Assembly: GCA_023435435.1 (NCBI GenBank)
Contig: JAEYRW010000075.1
Location: 1-29,318, forward strand
Length of the DNA stretch: 29,318 nucleotides
Origin: Bacillota bacterium
GTDB lineage: Bacteria > Bacillota > Clostridia > Christensenellales > Aristaeellaceae
Reading direction: 5' to 3'
The position numbers and the translations under genes are program-made. Positions 1 through 7,295 of this stretch are shown here, piece after piece. The first letter of the stretch is position 1. Every line of letters starts with the position of its first letter. The notes beneath the pieces were generated by a model. The model saw only the letters and a program-made list of their open reading frames with translations. It made no database searches and was not told where the DNA came from.

Positions 1-3
1 TTC

Positions 4-3000
4 TTACTTCCCAGCCAGCTTCTTGTAGGAATCGAGTCTCTCGGCGGCTTCCGCTTCGGCCTTCTTGAAGAGGGTTTCGGCGGCGTCGGGGAACTGCCTG
101 ACGAGGGTTGCATAGCGGTTTTCGCCCTTGATGAAGTCCTCGTAGCTCGCGGTCGGATCCTTGGAATCGACGGTGAGCTTCGCGCCTTCGGCGGCGGGGT
201 TGAAGCGGTAGAGCTGCCAGTAACCGGAAGCAACCGCCTTCTTGGCCTCAGCCTGGGAGAAGCCCATGTTGATGCCGTGGTTGATGCAGGGGGAGTACGC
301 GATGATGATGGACGGGCCCGGATAGGCCTCCGCCTCGGTGACGGCCTTCATGAGCTGGTTGGGATCAGCGCCCATGGCGACCTGCGCGACGTAGACATAG
401 CCGTAGGACATGGCCATCATGCCAAGGTCCTTTTTCTTGGTGCGCTTGCCGGCGGCGGCGAACTTCGCGACCGCGCCGGTGGGCGACGCCTTGGAGGCCT
501 GTCCGCCGGTGTTGGAGTACACTTCGGTATCGAGGACGAGCACGTTGACGTCCTGGCCCATGGCGAGTACGTGATCGAGTCCGCCGTAGCCGATGTCGTA
601 GGCCCAGCCGTCGCCGCCGATGATCCAGACCGACTTCTTGGTCAGAAGATCCGCGCTGTCGATGACTTCCTGCGCGAGGGTGCACGCATCGCAGGTGCAG
701 ACCTTGCCGTTCGCAAGCCATTCCTTCTCCCACTCGGTGCCGGTAAGATCGACGTCCACGCCGTCCTTGCACGCGCTGAGGAGCTTGGCGCCCGCGGCCT
801 TGGAGCCCTCGGCGTCGTCCATCTTCTCGAGCCACTCGGCACCCGCGGTCTTCACGGCATCCTCCGCGTAGTCCACGGCGATGAGCTTTTTCACGGTCTC
901 GGCGAGCTTTTCGCGGCGCTGGGTGTAGGCGAGGTTCATGCCGAAGCCGAACTCCGCGTTGTCCTCAAACAGGCTGTTTGCCCACGCCGGGCCGCAGCCT
1001 TCGTCATTGACGGTGTAGGGGCAGGTGGGCGCGGAGCCGCCGTAGATGGAGGAGCAGCCCGTCGCGTTTGCGATGACCATCCGGTCGCCGTAGAGCTGGG
1101 TAACGAGCTTGACGTAGGGCGTCTCGCCGCAGCCCGCGCACGCGCCGGAGAACTCAAAGAGCGGCTTTTTGAACTGGGATTCCTTCACGGTCTTGACGTT
1201 GAGCTCGCCCTTGTACTCGGGCAGCTTCGCCGCAAACTCCCAGTTGGCTTCCTCGGACTTCTGGCTGGCAAGGGGCTTCATGACCAGCGCGCCGCCGTCC
1301 TTGGCCGGGCAGACCTGCGCGCAGTTGCCGCAGCCGGTGCAGTCGAGGACCGAAACCTGAATGCGGTAGTTGAGTCCCTTGAACTTCGGGCCGATGGCGG
1401 GTTTGGTCGCGAACGTCTCGGGCGCGGCGGCCTTCTCTTCGTCGGTCAGGAGGAAGGGGCGAATGACTGCGTGGGGGCAGACCATGACGCAGTTGTTGCA
1501 CTGGATGCACTTGTCAATCTGCCACTCGGGCACGTTGACGGCGATGGCGCGCTTCTCGTACTGGGTCGTTCCGGTGGGCACGCGGCCCGCGGGATCGAAT
1601 TTGGAGACGGCCAGCTTGTCGCCTTCCTGCGCGAGGATGGGCTCGATGACGGAGTAGAAGTGCTCGGTGGCCTCGACCTTGACGGGGGTCGCGCCGGTGG
1701 TGGCGTTCTCCCACGCGGCGGGCACCGCGACTTCCTTGAGGCCGGAGATGGCGATGTCGATGGCGTCCCAGTTCTGCTTGACGATCTTGTCGCCCTTCTT
1801 GCCGTAGGCCTTCTTAGCGTACATCTTCATGTACTCGTCGGCCTTGTCGTAGGGGATGACGCTCGCGAGCTTGAAGAACGCCGCCTGCATGATGGTGTTG
1901 ATGCGGCCGCCCATGCCCACTTCCTGCGCGAGCGCGATGGCGTCGATGGTGTAGAGCTTGGCCTTTTTCTCGGCCAGGGCGCGCTTCATGGACGCGGGCA
2001 GCTCGGCCTCAAGCGCCTCGGCGGTCCAGGGGCAGTTGAGCAGGAACACGCCGCCGTCCTTGAGGGCGGAGGTCATGTCATACTTGGTGACGTAGCTGGG
2101 GTTGTGGCAGGCCACAAAGTCCGCCGAGTCGATGAGGTAGGTGGACTGAATGGGCTTGTCGCCGAAGCGCAGGTGCGAAACGGTGATGCCGCCGGACTTC
2201 TTCGAATCGTAGGAGAAGTACGCCTGCACATATTTGTCGGTGTGATCGCCGATGATCTTGATGGAGTTTTTATTGGCGCCCACGGTGCCGTCGGAGCCCA
2301 GGCCGTAGAACATGCAGGCCACGGTGCCCTCGGGCGCGACGTCGATCTTCTTGCCCAGCTTCAGGGAAAGACCGGTCACGTCGTCGGTGATGCCGACGGA
2401 GAAGTGGTTCTTCATCTCGCCCGCCAGGTTGTCAAAGACGGCCTTGACCATGGTGGGGTTGAACTCCTTGGAGCCCAGGCCGTAGCGGCCGCCGACGATC
2501 TTGATGTCGGTCCTGCCCGCCTCGAGAAGCGCGGAGGCCACGTCGAGGTAGAGGGGCTCGCCCAGGGAGCCGGACTCCTTGGTGCGGTCGAGGATGGAAA
2601 TCTTTTTGCACGTCGCGGGAATGGCGGCGAGGAAGTGCTTCATGGAGAAGGGGCGGTAGAGGTGCACTTTGATGAGGCCGACCTTTTCGCCCTTCTTGTT
2701 GAGGTAGGCGACGGTTTCTTCGATGGCGTCGCAGCCGGAACCCATGGCCAGAATGACGCGCTCGGCGTCCGCGGCGCCCACGTAATCGAAGAGCTTGTAT
2801 TTACGGCCGGTAATGGTCGCGACTTCGCCCATGACGGTTTCGACGATCTCGGGGGTGGCGTCATAGTACTTGTTGGCGGCTTCGCGGCCCTGGAAGTAGA
2901 TGTCGGGGTTCTGCGCGGTGCCCTGCTGATGCGGGTGTGCGGGGTTGAGCGCGGCCTTGCGGAAGGCCTCGATGGCGTCGAAATCGACGAACTTCTTGAG

Positions 3001-3579
3001 GTCCTCGTAGCACTCCTTGGGATCGATGGCGTCAATCTTCTGAATTTCGTGGGAGGTGCGGAAGCCGTCGAAGAAGTGCAGGAACGGAACTTTCGCCTTG
3101 AGGGCCGCCAGATGGGCGACCAGCGCCATGTCGTGGGCTTCCTGAACGGAGTTGGAGGCGAGCATCGCAAAACCCGTCTGACGGCAGGCCATGACGTCGG
3201 AGTGATCACCGAAGATGGACAGCGCGTGATACGCCAGGGAGCGTGCGGAGACGTGGAACACGCCCGGCAGAAGCTCGCCCGAGATCTTGTACATGTTCGG
3301 GATCATGAGGAGCAGGCCCTGGGACGCCGTGAAGGTCGTCGTCAGAGCGCCCGCGGCGAGGGAGCCGTGCACGGCGCCGGCCGCGCCAGCCTCGGACTGC
3401 ATCTCCGCGATCTTGACCTCCTGGCCAAACAGGTTTTTCCTGCCGTTTGCCGCCCATTCATCGGCGACCTCGGCCATGGGGGAGGAAGGGGTGATCGGGT
3501 AGATGGCCGCCACGTCGCTAAACGCATACGCGACATGGCTGACGGCGGTATTGCCGTCACACGTAAGCTTGATGCTCAA
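4..3579 (-). CDS. nifJ: Pyruvate:ferredoxin (flavodoxin) oxidoreductase
   Basis: A full-length single-chain PFOR (1191 aa) that oxidises pyruvate to acetyl-CoA and CO2 and reduces ferredoxin in the cytoplasm. The N-terminus carries the family signature YPITPSSPMAE. Two ferredoxin clusters are visible near residues 690 (CIQCNNCVMVCP) and 745 (CTGCGNCAQVCP). The CAGCGE motif near residue 811 and a C-terminal cysteine supply the proximal cluster. The thiamine pyrophosphate site is GDGWAYDIG with the downstream SNTGGQ near residues 985-1020. The start is a TTG codon: no ATG lies near the conserved N-terminus, and AAGGAGG sits 8 nt upstream. The gene is monocistronic on the visible side with a near-consensus promoter. 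In this organism it would feed reduced ferredoxin to the hydrogenase encoded at the right end of the window (inference). Family assignment is essentially certain. Confidence 0.97.
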   Translation of the reverse strand: MSIKLTCDGNTAVSHVAYAFSDVAAIYPITPSSPMAEVADEWAANGRKNLFGQEVKIAEMQSEAGAAGAVHGSLAAGALTTTFTASQGLLLMIPNMYKISGELLPGVFHVSARSLAYHALSIFGDHSDVMACRQTGFAMLASNSVQEAHDMALVAHLAALKAKVPFLHFFDGFRTSHEIQKIDAIDPKECYEDLKKFVDFDAIEAFRKAALNPAHPHQQGTAQNPDIYFQGREAANKYYDATPEIVETVMGEVATITGRKYKLFDYVGAADAERVILAMGSGCDAIEETVAYLNKKGEKVGLIKVHLYRPFSMKHFLAAIPATCKKISILDRTKESGSLGEPLYLDVASALLEAGRTDIKIVGGRYGLGSKEFNPTMVKAVFDNLAGEMKNHFSVGITDDVTGLSLKLGKKIDVAPEGTVACMFYGLGSDGTVGANKNSIKIIGDHTDKYVQAYFSYDSKKSGGITVSHLRFGDKPIQSTYLIDSADFVACHNPSYVTKYDMTSALKDGGVFLLNCPWTAEALEAELPASMKRALAEKKAKLYTIDAIALAQEVGMGGRINTIMQAAFFKLASVIPYDKADEYMKMYAKKAYGKKGDKIVKQNWDAIDIAISGLKEVAVPAAWENATTGATPVKVEATEHFYSVIEPILAQEGDKLAVSKFDPAGRVPTGTTQYEKRAIAVNVPEWQIDKCIQCNNCVMVCPHAVIRPFLLTDEEKAAAPETFATKPAIGPKFKGLNYRIQVSVLDCTGCGNCAQVCPAKDGGALVMKPLASQKSEEANWEFAAKLPEYKGELNVKTVKESQFKKPLFEFSGACAGCGETPYVKLVTQLYGDRMVIANATGCSSIYGGSAPTCPYTVNDEGCGPAWANSLFEDNAEFGFGMNLAYTQRREKLAETVKKLIAVDYAEDAVKTAGAEWLEKMDDAEGSKAAGAKLLSACKDGVDVDLTGTEWEKEWLANGKVCTCDACTLAQEVIDSADLLTKKSVWIIGGDGWAYDIGYGGLDHVLAMGQDVNVLVLDTEVYSNTGGQASKASPTGAVAKFAAAGKRTKKKDLGMMAMSYGYVYVAQVAMGADPNQLMKAVTEAEAYPGPSIIIAYSPCINHGINMGFSQAEAKKAVASGYWQLYRFNPAAEGAKLTVDSKDPTASYEDFIKGENRYATLVRQFPDAAETLFKKAEAEAAERLDSYKKLAGK

Positions 3580-3584
3580 GTAAA

Positions 3585-3594
3585 GGACCTCCTT
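3585..3594 (-). promoter_or_regulatory. Ribosome binding site deciding the nifJ TTG start
   Basis: Minus-strand AAGGAGGTCC is almost perfectly complementary to the 16S 3' end. Its AAGGAGG core stands 8 nt before the TTG at 3577-3579, which fixes this unusual start codon for nifJ. Confidence 0.85.
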
Positions 3595-3634
3595 GATATA
3601 AAAATTCTAAGGAATGCATGAAACATCGTTTCTA

Positions 3635-3663
3635 ATTATAAGCCCGGCTGTATGCAAAGTCAA
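3635..3663 (-). promoter_or_regulatory. nifJ promoter
   Basis: Minus-strand TTGACT (3658-3663) and a perfect TATAAT (3635-3640) are separated by exactly 17 nt. Transcription should begin near 3628, giving an untranslated leader of about 50 nt. This is one of the strongest sigma-A-type promoters in the window and suits a highly expressed central-metabolism gene. Confidence 0.85.
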
Positions 3664-3706
3664 GCAAACTGCGTTAAAGCTCAACAAACATCCCCCTTTT
3701 GCACAG

Positions 3707-3735
3707 TTGCCGGATTCGCGCGCCTGTGCTATAAT
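3707..3735 (+). promoter_or_regulatory. Promoter of the phosphopantetheinyl transferase gene (leaderless)
   Basis: TTGCCG (3707-3712), a 17-nt spacer and perfect TATAAT (3730-3735) with an extended TG at 3727-3728. The expected transcription start falls on or within a base or two of the ATG at 3742, so the mRNA would have essentially no leader. No Shine-Dalgarno sequence could be transcribed upstream of that ATG. Confidence 0.75.
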
Positions 3736-3741
3736 CCGCGC

Positions 3742-4368
3742 ATGTGTAAGGTTTCATGCGTCCGCGTCTATTTGGTTTTTGTAAACGGCGGCTTCCGGTA
3801 CGAGGAAGCAGCGCTTTCCGCCGTCCGCAGGGAAAGGATCGCCCAAATCAAAAGCCCCGAAGCCAAAATCCTCTCCGCCGCCGCTGAGCGGGCGCTCTCC
3901 TTCGCGCTTTTGCAAAATGTATCCGGATATGTTCCGCCGCCCGCGCTTTCCTACGACGCGCAGGGCCGTCCCCGCGTACCCGGCGCCTTTGTAAGTCTCG
4001 CCCACACCCGCGGCCTTGCCGCCTGCGCCATCTCGGACGCGCCTGTGGGACTCGACGCGGAATGGGAACGTTCCATGAACAAAGGGATTGCCCGGCGTAT
4101 TCTTTCACCGGACGAGATGACGGAATGTGCCGCATGCGAAGACCAAAATGAATTTCTTCTTTCAAAATGGGTGGCGAAGGAAGCCTATCTGAAGCTGACG
4201 GGAGAGGGCATCGCGGGCGGAATGCACCGATACGCCGTGAAAGGCGGCCTGGTGCGCGACGCGGCGGGGCAAATTTGTGCGCACATCGCCTTCCCGCCCG
4301 TGCCCGGCCACCGGGTCGCGGTCTGTCAGCATCGCCCCGTCGCGTGCGAGACCATCGTCGTCCCCTGA
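3742..4368 (+). CDS. 4'-phosphopantetheinyl transferase, Sfp type
   Basis: A 208-aa enzyme that moves the phosphopantetheine arm of coenzyme A onto acyl or peptidyl carrier proteins. The superfamily signatures are present: GLDAE (Asp105 and Glu107, Mg ligands) and WVAKEAYLKLTGEG (Trp143, Lys146, Glu147, Lys151). The SLAH segment around 85-88 matches the CoA-binding strand. The length suits the Sfp class rather than the short AcpS class. I start at ATG 3742 because the predicted beta strand (VRVYLVFV) that opens Sfp proteins follows at once, and because an in-frame ATG at 3652 lies upstream of the promoter. There is no carrier-protein or synthase gene nearby, so its target (fatty-acid ACP or a secondary-metabolite carrier) cannot be told from context. 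Confidence 0.9.
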   Translation: MCKVSCVRVYLVFVNGGFRYEEAALSAVRRERIAQIKSPEAKILSAAAERALSFALLQNVSGYVPPPALSYDAQGRPRVPGAFVSLAHTRGLAACAISDAPVGLDAEWERSMNKGIARRILSPDEMTECAACEDQNEFLLSKWVAKEAYLKLTGEGIAGGMHRYAVKGGLVRDAAGQICAHIAFPPVPGHRVAVCQHRPVACETIVVP

Positions 4369-4457
4369 ATTTGTGATTCGCATGACGGCGTCTTTATCCG
4401 CCCCGTATATTCGCTCTGTACAATGCAAGGAGGAAAAGATAAAGGAGCGAATCGACG

Positions 4458-5867
4458 ATGGGACGAAAATTGATCGGACTGGTCCTCGCGCTCGTCCTCG
4501 TGCTGGCGATGCCTCTCGCGGCCGCGCATGCCGAGGAAGCCAAAATGCCCAAGTATGTGTTTCTGTTCATCGGGGACGGCATGGGTCCGTCTCAGCGGCA
4601 GCTTGCCGAGTATGGCCTGAAGGCGATGACGGGCGACCCTGACGCGGTGCTCGCGATGGATACCCTTCCCTACGGCGGCAGCATGATGACCACGCCCGCG
4701 GACGGCGCGATGATCACCGACAGCGCGGCGGCGGGCAGCGCCATGGCCACCGGCGTCAAGCACCTCAACGGCACGCTGGCGGTGGATGCGGACGGCAATC
4801 CCCTCGAGACCGTCGCGGAGTGCGCGAAAAAGTCCGGCATGGCGCTGGGCATCGTTTCAAACGGCAAGGTCGCGGGCGCGACGCCCGCAAGCTTCACCGC
4901 CCACGTGCTCGACCGCGACGCGCAGAACGAAATCGCGGATCAGCAGCTTGCGCTGGGCATCGACTTTTTCGGCTGCTCCGGCTATCGCAACCTGATTCCC
5001 ATGAGCGATCCCTCCGGGGACTCCCGCCGCACCGACGAGCGCGATCTGGTGAGCGAGTATCAGGCGGCCGGCTACGATACCTTCATCGGCGCGGACTCCA
5101 TCGACGCGTTCCGCGCGTATCAGGCAGGCGCGGGCGCCAAGGTTCTGTGTGCCTTTACCTCCGGCAGTTACCCTTACCTGATGGATCAGGCTTACGAGGG
5201 AGAGGATCTTCCGACCCTCGCGGAGGTGACCCAGAAGGGCATTGAGCTGCTCTCCCAGAACGAGGACGGCTTCTTCTTCCTCATCGAGAACGACGTTCTG
5301 GACGACTGCGGACACTACAACGACGCGGCGGGTACCATTTATGAGACCATCGCCCTGGACGACGCGGTGAAGGTCGCGCTCGCGTTCTACGAGGCACATC
5401 CCGACGAGACGCTCATCATTGTCACCGCCGACCACGAAACGGGCGGCCTGGGCATCGGCACCGCGTACGATTACAGCCTGAACATCGACAAGATTCTCTC
5501 GCACAAGGCGTCCATTGAGGGCAACATCGAATACGAGCAGGGCGATCCCGACGGCTACTACGCGCTCGTCGCGGATCTCTACGGCTTTACCCCCGACGAG
5601 GCGCAGAAGGTGGAGCTGGACGCGTACATGGCGGAGCTTGATTCTATGGACGAGGTGCCGGACATCGAGGAAAACGAGCTGTACATGGCGACGGTCGACA
5701 TGATCAATGCGAGCGAGAACATCGGCTTCACCACGTGGGAGCACACCGCGTGCCCGGTGCCCCTGACGGCCATCGGCGCGTGCGCGGACAGCTTTGGCGG
5801 GATGATGCAGAACACGGATTTTGCCCAGCGGCTCGCGGCCGCCATGGGCCTGTCCCTCGGAAATTAG
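4458..5867 (+). CDS. Secreted alkaline phosphatase
   Basis: A 469-aa PhoA-superfamily phosphomonoesterase that would release phosphate from extracellular organic phosphates. The N-terminus is a clear Sec signal peptide with a long hydrophobic core and an AHA cleavage site near residue 25. There is no lipobox cysteine, so the enzyme is probably released or wall-associated. Metal and catalytic residues are visible: Asp40 in FIGDGMG, nucleophile Ser89 in TDSAAAGSAMATG, Glu277 in the ENDVLDDCGH segment, Asp325/His326 in TADHETGG and a late WEHT histidine. AAAGGAG ends 10 nt before the ATG. A weak promoter (ATGACG/TATATT, 4382-4411) may lie in the 89-nt gap after the preceding gene; I saw no clear Pho-box repeat. 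It converges on the esterase gene and shares its terminator. Confidence 0.93.
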   Translation: MGRKLIGLVLALVLVLAMPLAAAHAEEAKMPKYVFLFIGDGMGPSQRQLAEYGLKAMTGDPDAVLAMDTLPYGGSMMTTPADGAMITDSAAAGSAMATGVKHLNGTLAVDADGNPLETVAECAKKSGMALGIVSNGKVAGATPASFTAHVLDRDAQNEIADQQLALGIDFFGCSGYRNLIPMSDPSGDSRRTDERDLVSEYQAAGYDTFIGADSIDAFRAYQAGAGAKVLCAFTSGSYPYLMDQAYEGEDLPTLAEVTQKGIELLSQNEDGFFFLIENDVLDDCGHYNDAAGTIYETIALDDAVKVALAFYEAHPDETLIIVTADHETGGLGIGTAYDYSLNIDKILSHKASIEGNIEYEQGDPDGYYALVADLYGFTPDEAQKVELDAYMAELDSMDEVPDIEENELYMATVDMINASENIGFTTWEHTACPVPLTAIGACADSFGGMMQNTDFAQRLAAAMGLSLGN

Positions 5868-5966
5868 AGCAAGACGCAGAAATAACGAGAGAAGGTCCGC
5901 CTCTTGGGCGAAAAGACGCGCTGGGCTTCTCGGTATTTCTGTGGATTGCTCTGGAAATCGCAAAGA

Positions 5967-5996
5967 AAACCCGCGCCTTGAGACCGGCGCGGGTTT
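5967..5996. terminator. Bidirectional intrinsic terminator
   Basis: A perfect 11-bp stem, AAACCCGCGCC pairing with GGCGCGGGTTT around an 8-nt loop, sits between the convergent alkaline phosphatase and esterase genes. Reading the minus strand, the stem is followed by a T-rich tract (TTTTCTTT) and should terminate well. The plus-strand tail (TTTATTGTGTT) is weaker but usable. Confidence 0.85.
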
Positions 5997-6011
5997 ATTG
6001 TGTTGCGCGTT

Positions 6012-7082
6012 CTATAGCTTCCCTTCAAACACGCCCTGGGCGAAATCGAGCACCCATCTCCAGTCCCGGGCGGCGTACTCGTGGCGGCCGTTGCGGATGA
6101 TCTGGAAGTTATGGGCGGGCGCGCCGGTGAGCTCGAAGGCGGGCTGGGCGGCGACGCGGGTGAGGTAGGTGCCGTAGACGTTGGACCAAAGGTCCTCGGT
6201 GCCCTCAATGGTAATGAGGGCCCGGGGCGCGACGAGGGCCTTCAGGAAGTGCAGGTCGAAGGGAAGCCGGTTTTCGTTCGCCACCGGATAAGGCGCCTCG
6301 GCGGCGCCGAACTGGTTGAGGTTGGGGGAGAACCAGTGGGGGAACGCGTGCACGATCCGCCCGAGGGATTCCACCTTGGCGGGATCCTGGACGACCTGTT
6401 TTTCGTCGCACAAAAAGCGGAAGCAGCCCGCGCCGCCGCAGCCGGAATTGATGGGCGCGACGACGGCGAAGCGCTCGTCGTAGGCCCCGGCGGCCAATGC
6501 CGCCTTGCCGTTGCGCGAATGCCCGGTGCAGACGAGCTTTTCCGGGTCGACGTAGGGCACGGTGACGAGATAATCCGCTACCTTGGAAAAGCCCCAGCCC
6601 CAAACGGCGGTGGCGGCCCAGTCCGCCTCGGGATGCGCGCGCCGCGCCGGGGAAACGGGGTCGGCCGCGTCGTCCTTCAGGATGGCGTTGTAGTCGAAGG
6701 CCGCGAGCACATACCCGCGCGCGATCAGCTCCGCGCCGATGGGGCAATCCTTCGCGAAGGGGAAATACGACCAGACGACGGCCGGAAATCTGCCCGCGCG
6801 GTTGGGCCGGATCACTTCGACGTCAAAGTGCTCGCCGCCGCCGAGGAAAAGCCGCACCTCGTCGCGGATGCCCTCGCCCCCGTATACGGGCGCGGAGGTC
6901 AGCACCTCGCCCCGGGCGGGGGCGTCGTTTTCGGGACGCGCGCCGAGCAGATAATAGTCGAGCATTTCCTTTATGTAGGCGCGCCGCGCCTCCCATTTCG
7001 CGGGCGTGTCCGCGCCGCCCAGCACGTCCGGCAAAGCCTCGGCAACCGGCAAAAGATCGATCGATTGGAATCCCTTGCGCAT
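6012..7082 (-). CDS. CE15-like (glucuronoyl esterase family) alpha/beta hydrolase
   Basis: A 356-aa alpha/beta hydrolase. The nucleophile elbow GHSRNGKAAL (Ser189) and the following SGCGGAGCFRF block are characteristic of carbohydrate esterase family 15, whose known members cleave glucuronoyl ester bonds between glucuronoxylan and lignin. The C-terminal NGRHEYAARDW supplies the catalytic histidine. The glutamate of the family's usual PQESG motif is replaced by Asn212 (PINSG), so the acid must come from elsewhere, perhaps the GTEDLW segment. There is no signal peptide, so the protein should be cytoplasmic and may act on imported esters. GAGGAG lies 8 nt before the ATG. Other acyl esterases of the same fold remain possible. 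Confidence 0.72.
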   Translation of the reverse strand: MRKGFQSIDLLPVAEALPDVLGGADTPAKWEARRAYIKEMLDYYLLGARPENDAPARGEVLTSAPVYGGEGIRDEVRLFLGGGEHFDVEVIRPNRAGRFPAVVWSYFPFAKDCPIGAELIARGYVLAAFDYNAILKDDAADPVSPARRAHPEADWAATAVWGWGFSKVADYLVTVPYVDPEKLVCTGHSRNGKAALAAGAYDERFAVVAPINSGCGGAGCFRFLCDEKQVVQDPAKVESLGRIVHAFPHWFSPNLNQFGAAEAPYPVANENRLPFDLHFLKALVAPRALITIEGTEDLWSNVYGTYLTRVAAQPAFELTGAPAHNFQIIRNGRHEYAARDWRWVLDFAQGVFEGKL

Positions 7083-7155
7083 ACCCCTGCCTCCTCAAAG
7101 AATTGATCGTGGGCCGCAGCCCTTTACCTATACATCGCAATATCTCCTTATTTAT

Positions 7156-7184
7156 ATCATATGCGCCCTAACCGACCTTGTCAA
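7156..7184 (-). promoter_or_regulatory. Promoter of the CE15-like esterase gene
   Basis: Minus-strand consensus TTGACA (7179-7184), a 17-nt spacer and TATGAT (7156-7161). Transcription should begin near 7149, about 67 nt before the ATG. Confidence 0.8.
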
Positions 7185-7234
7185 TAGGGCAGATGATTTC
7201 ATTGTGACGAATTTTCGACGGTTCGGCCCGCCAA

Positions 7235-7263
7235 TTGATTCCAGCGCCAACCCGCGGTATACT
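7235..7263 (+). promoter_or_regulatory. ftsK operon promoter
   Basis: TTGATT (7235-7240), a 17-nt spacer and TATACT (7258-7263), followed by AAGGAGG at 7284-7290 and the ftsK ATG at 7296. It is divergent from the esterase promoter. Confidence 0.78.
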
Positions 7264-7295
7264 ATATGATGTAAAAATCTCTCAAGGAGGATGGA

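Noticed and set aside
277..3621. Very long plus-strand open frame (over 1100 codons) opposite nifJ
   Set aside because: It is a shadow of the GC-rich codon pattern of nifJ. Its translation is low-complexity (rich in Gly, Asp, Val, Leu and His) and shows no domain or ribosome site.
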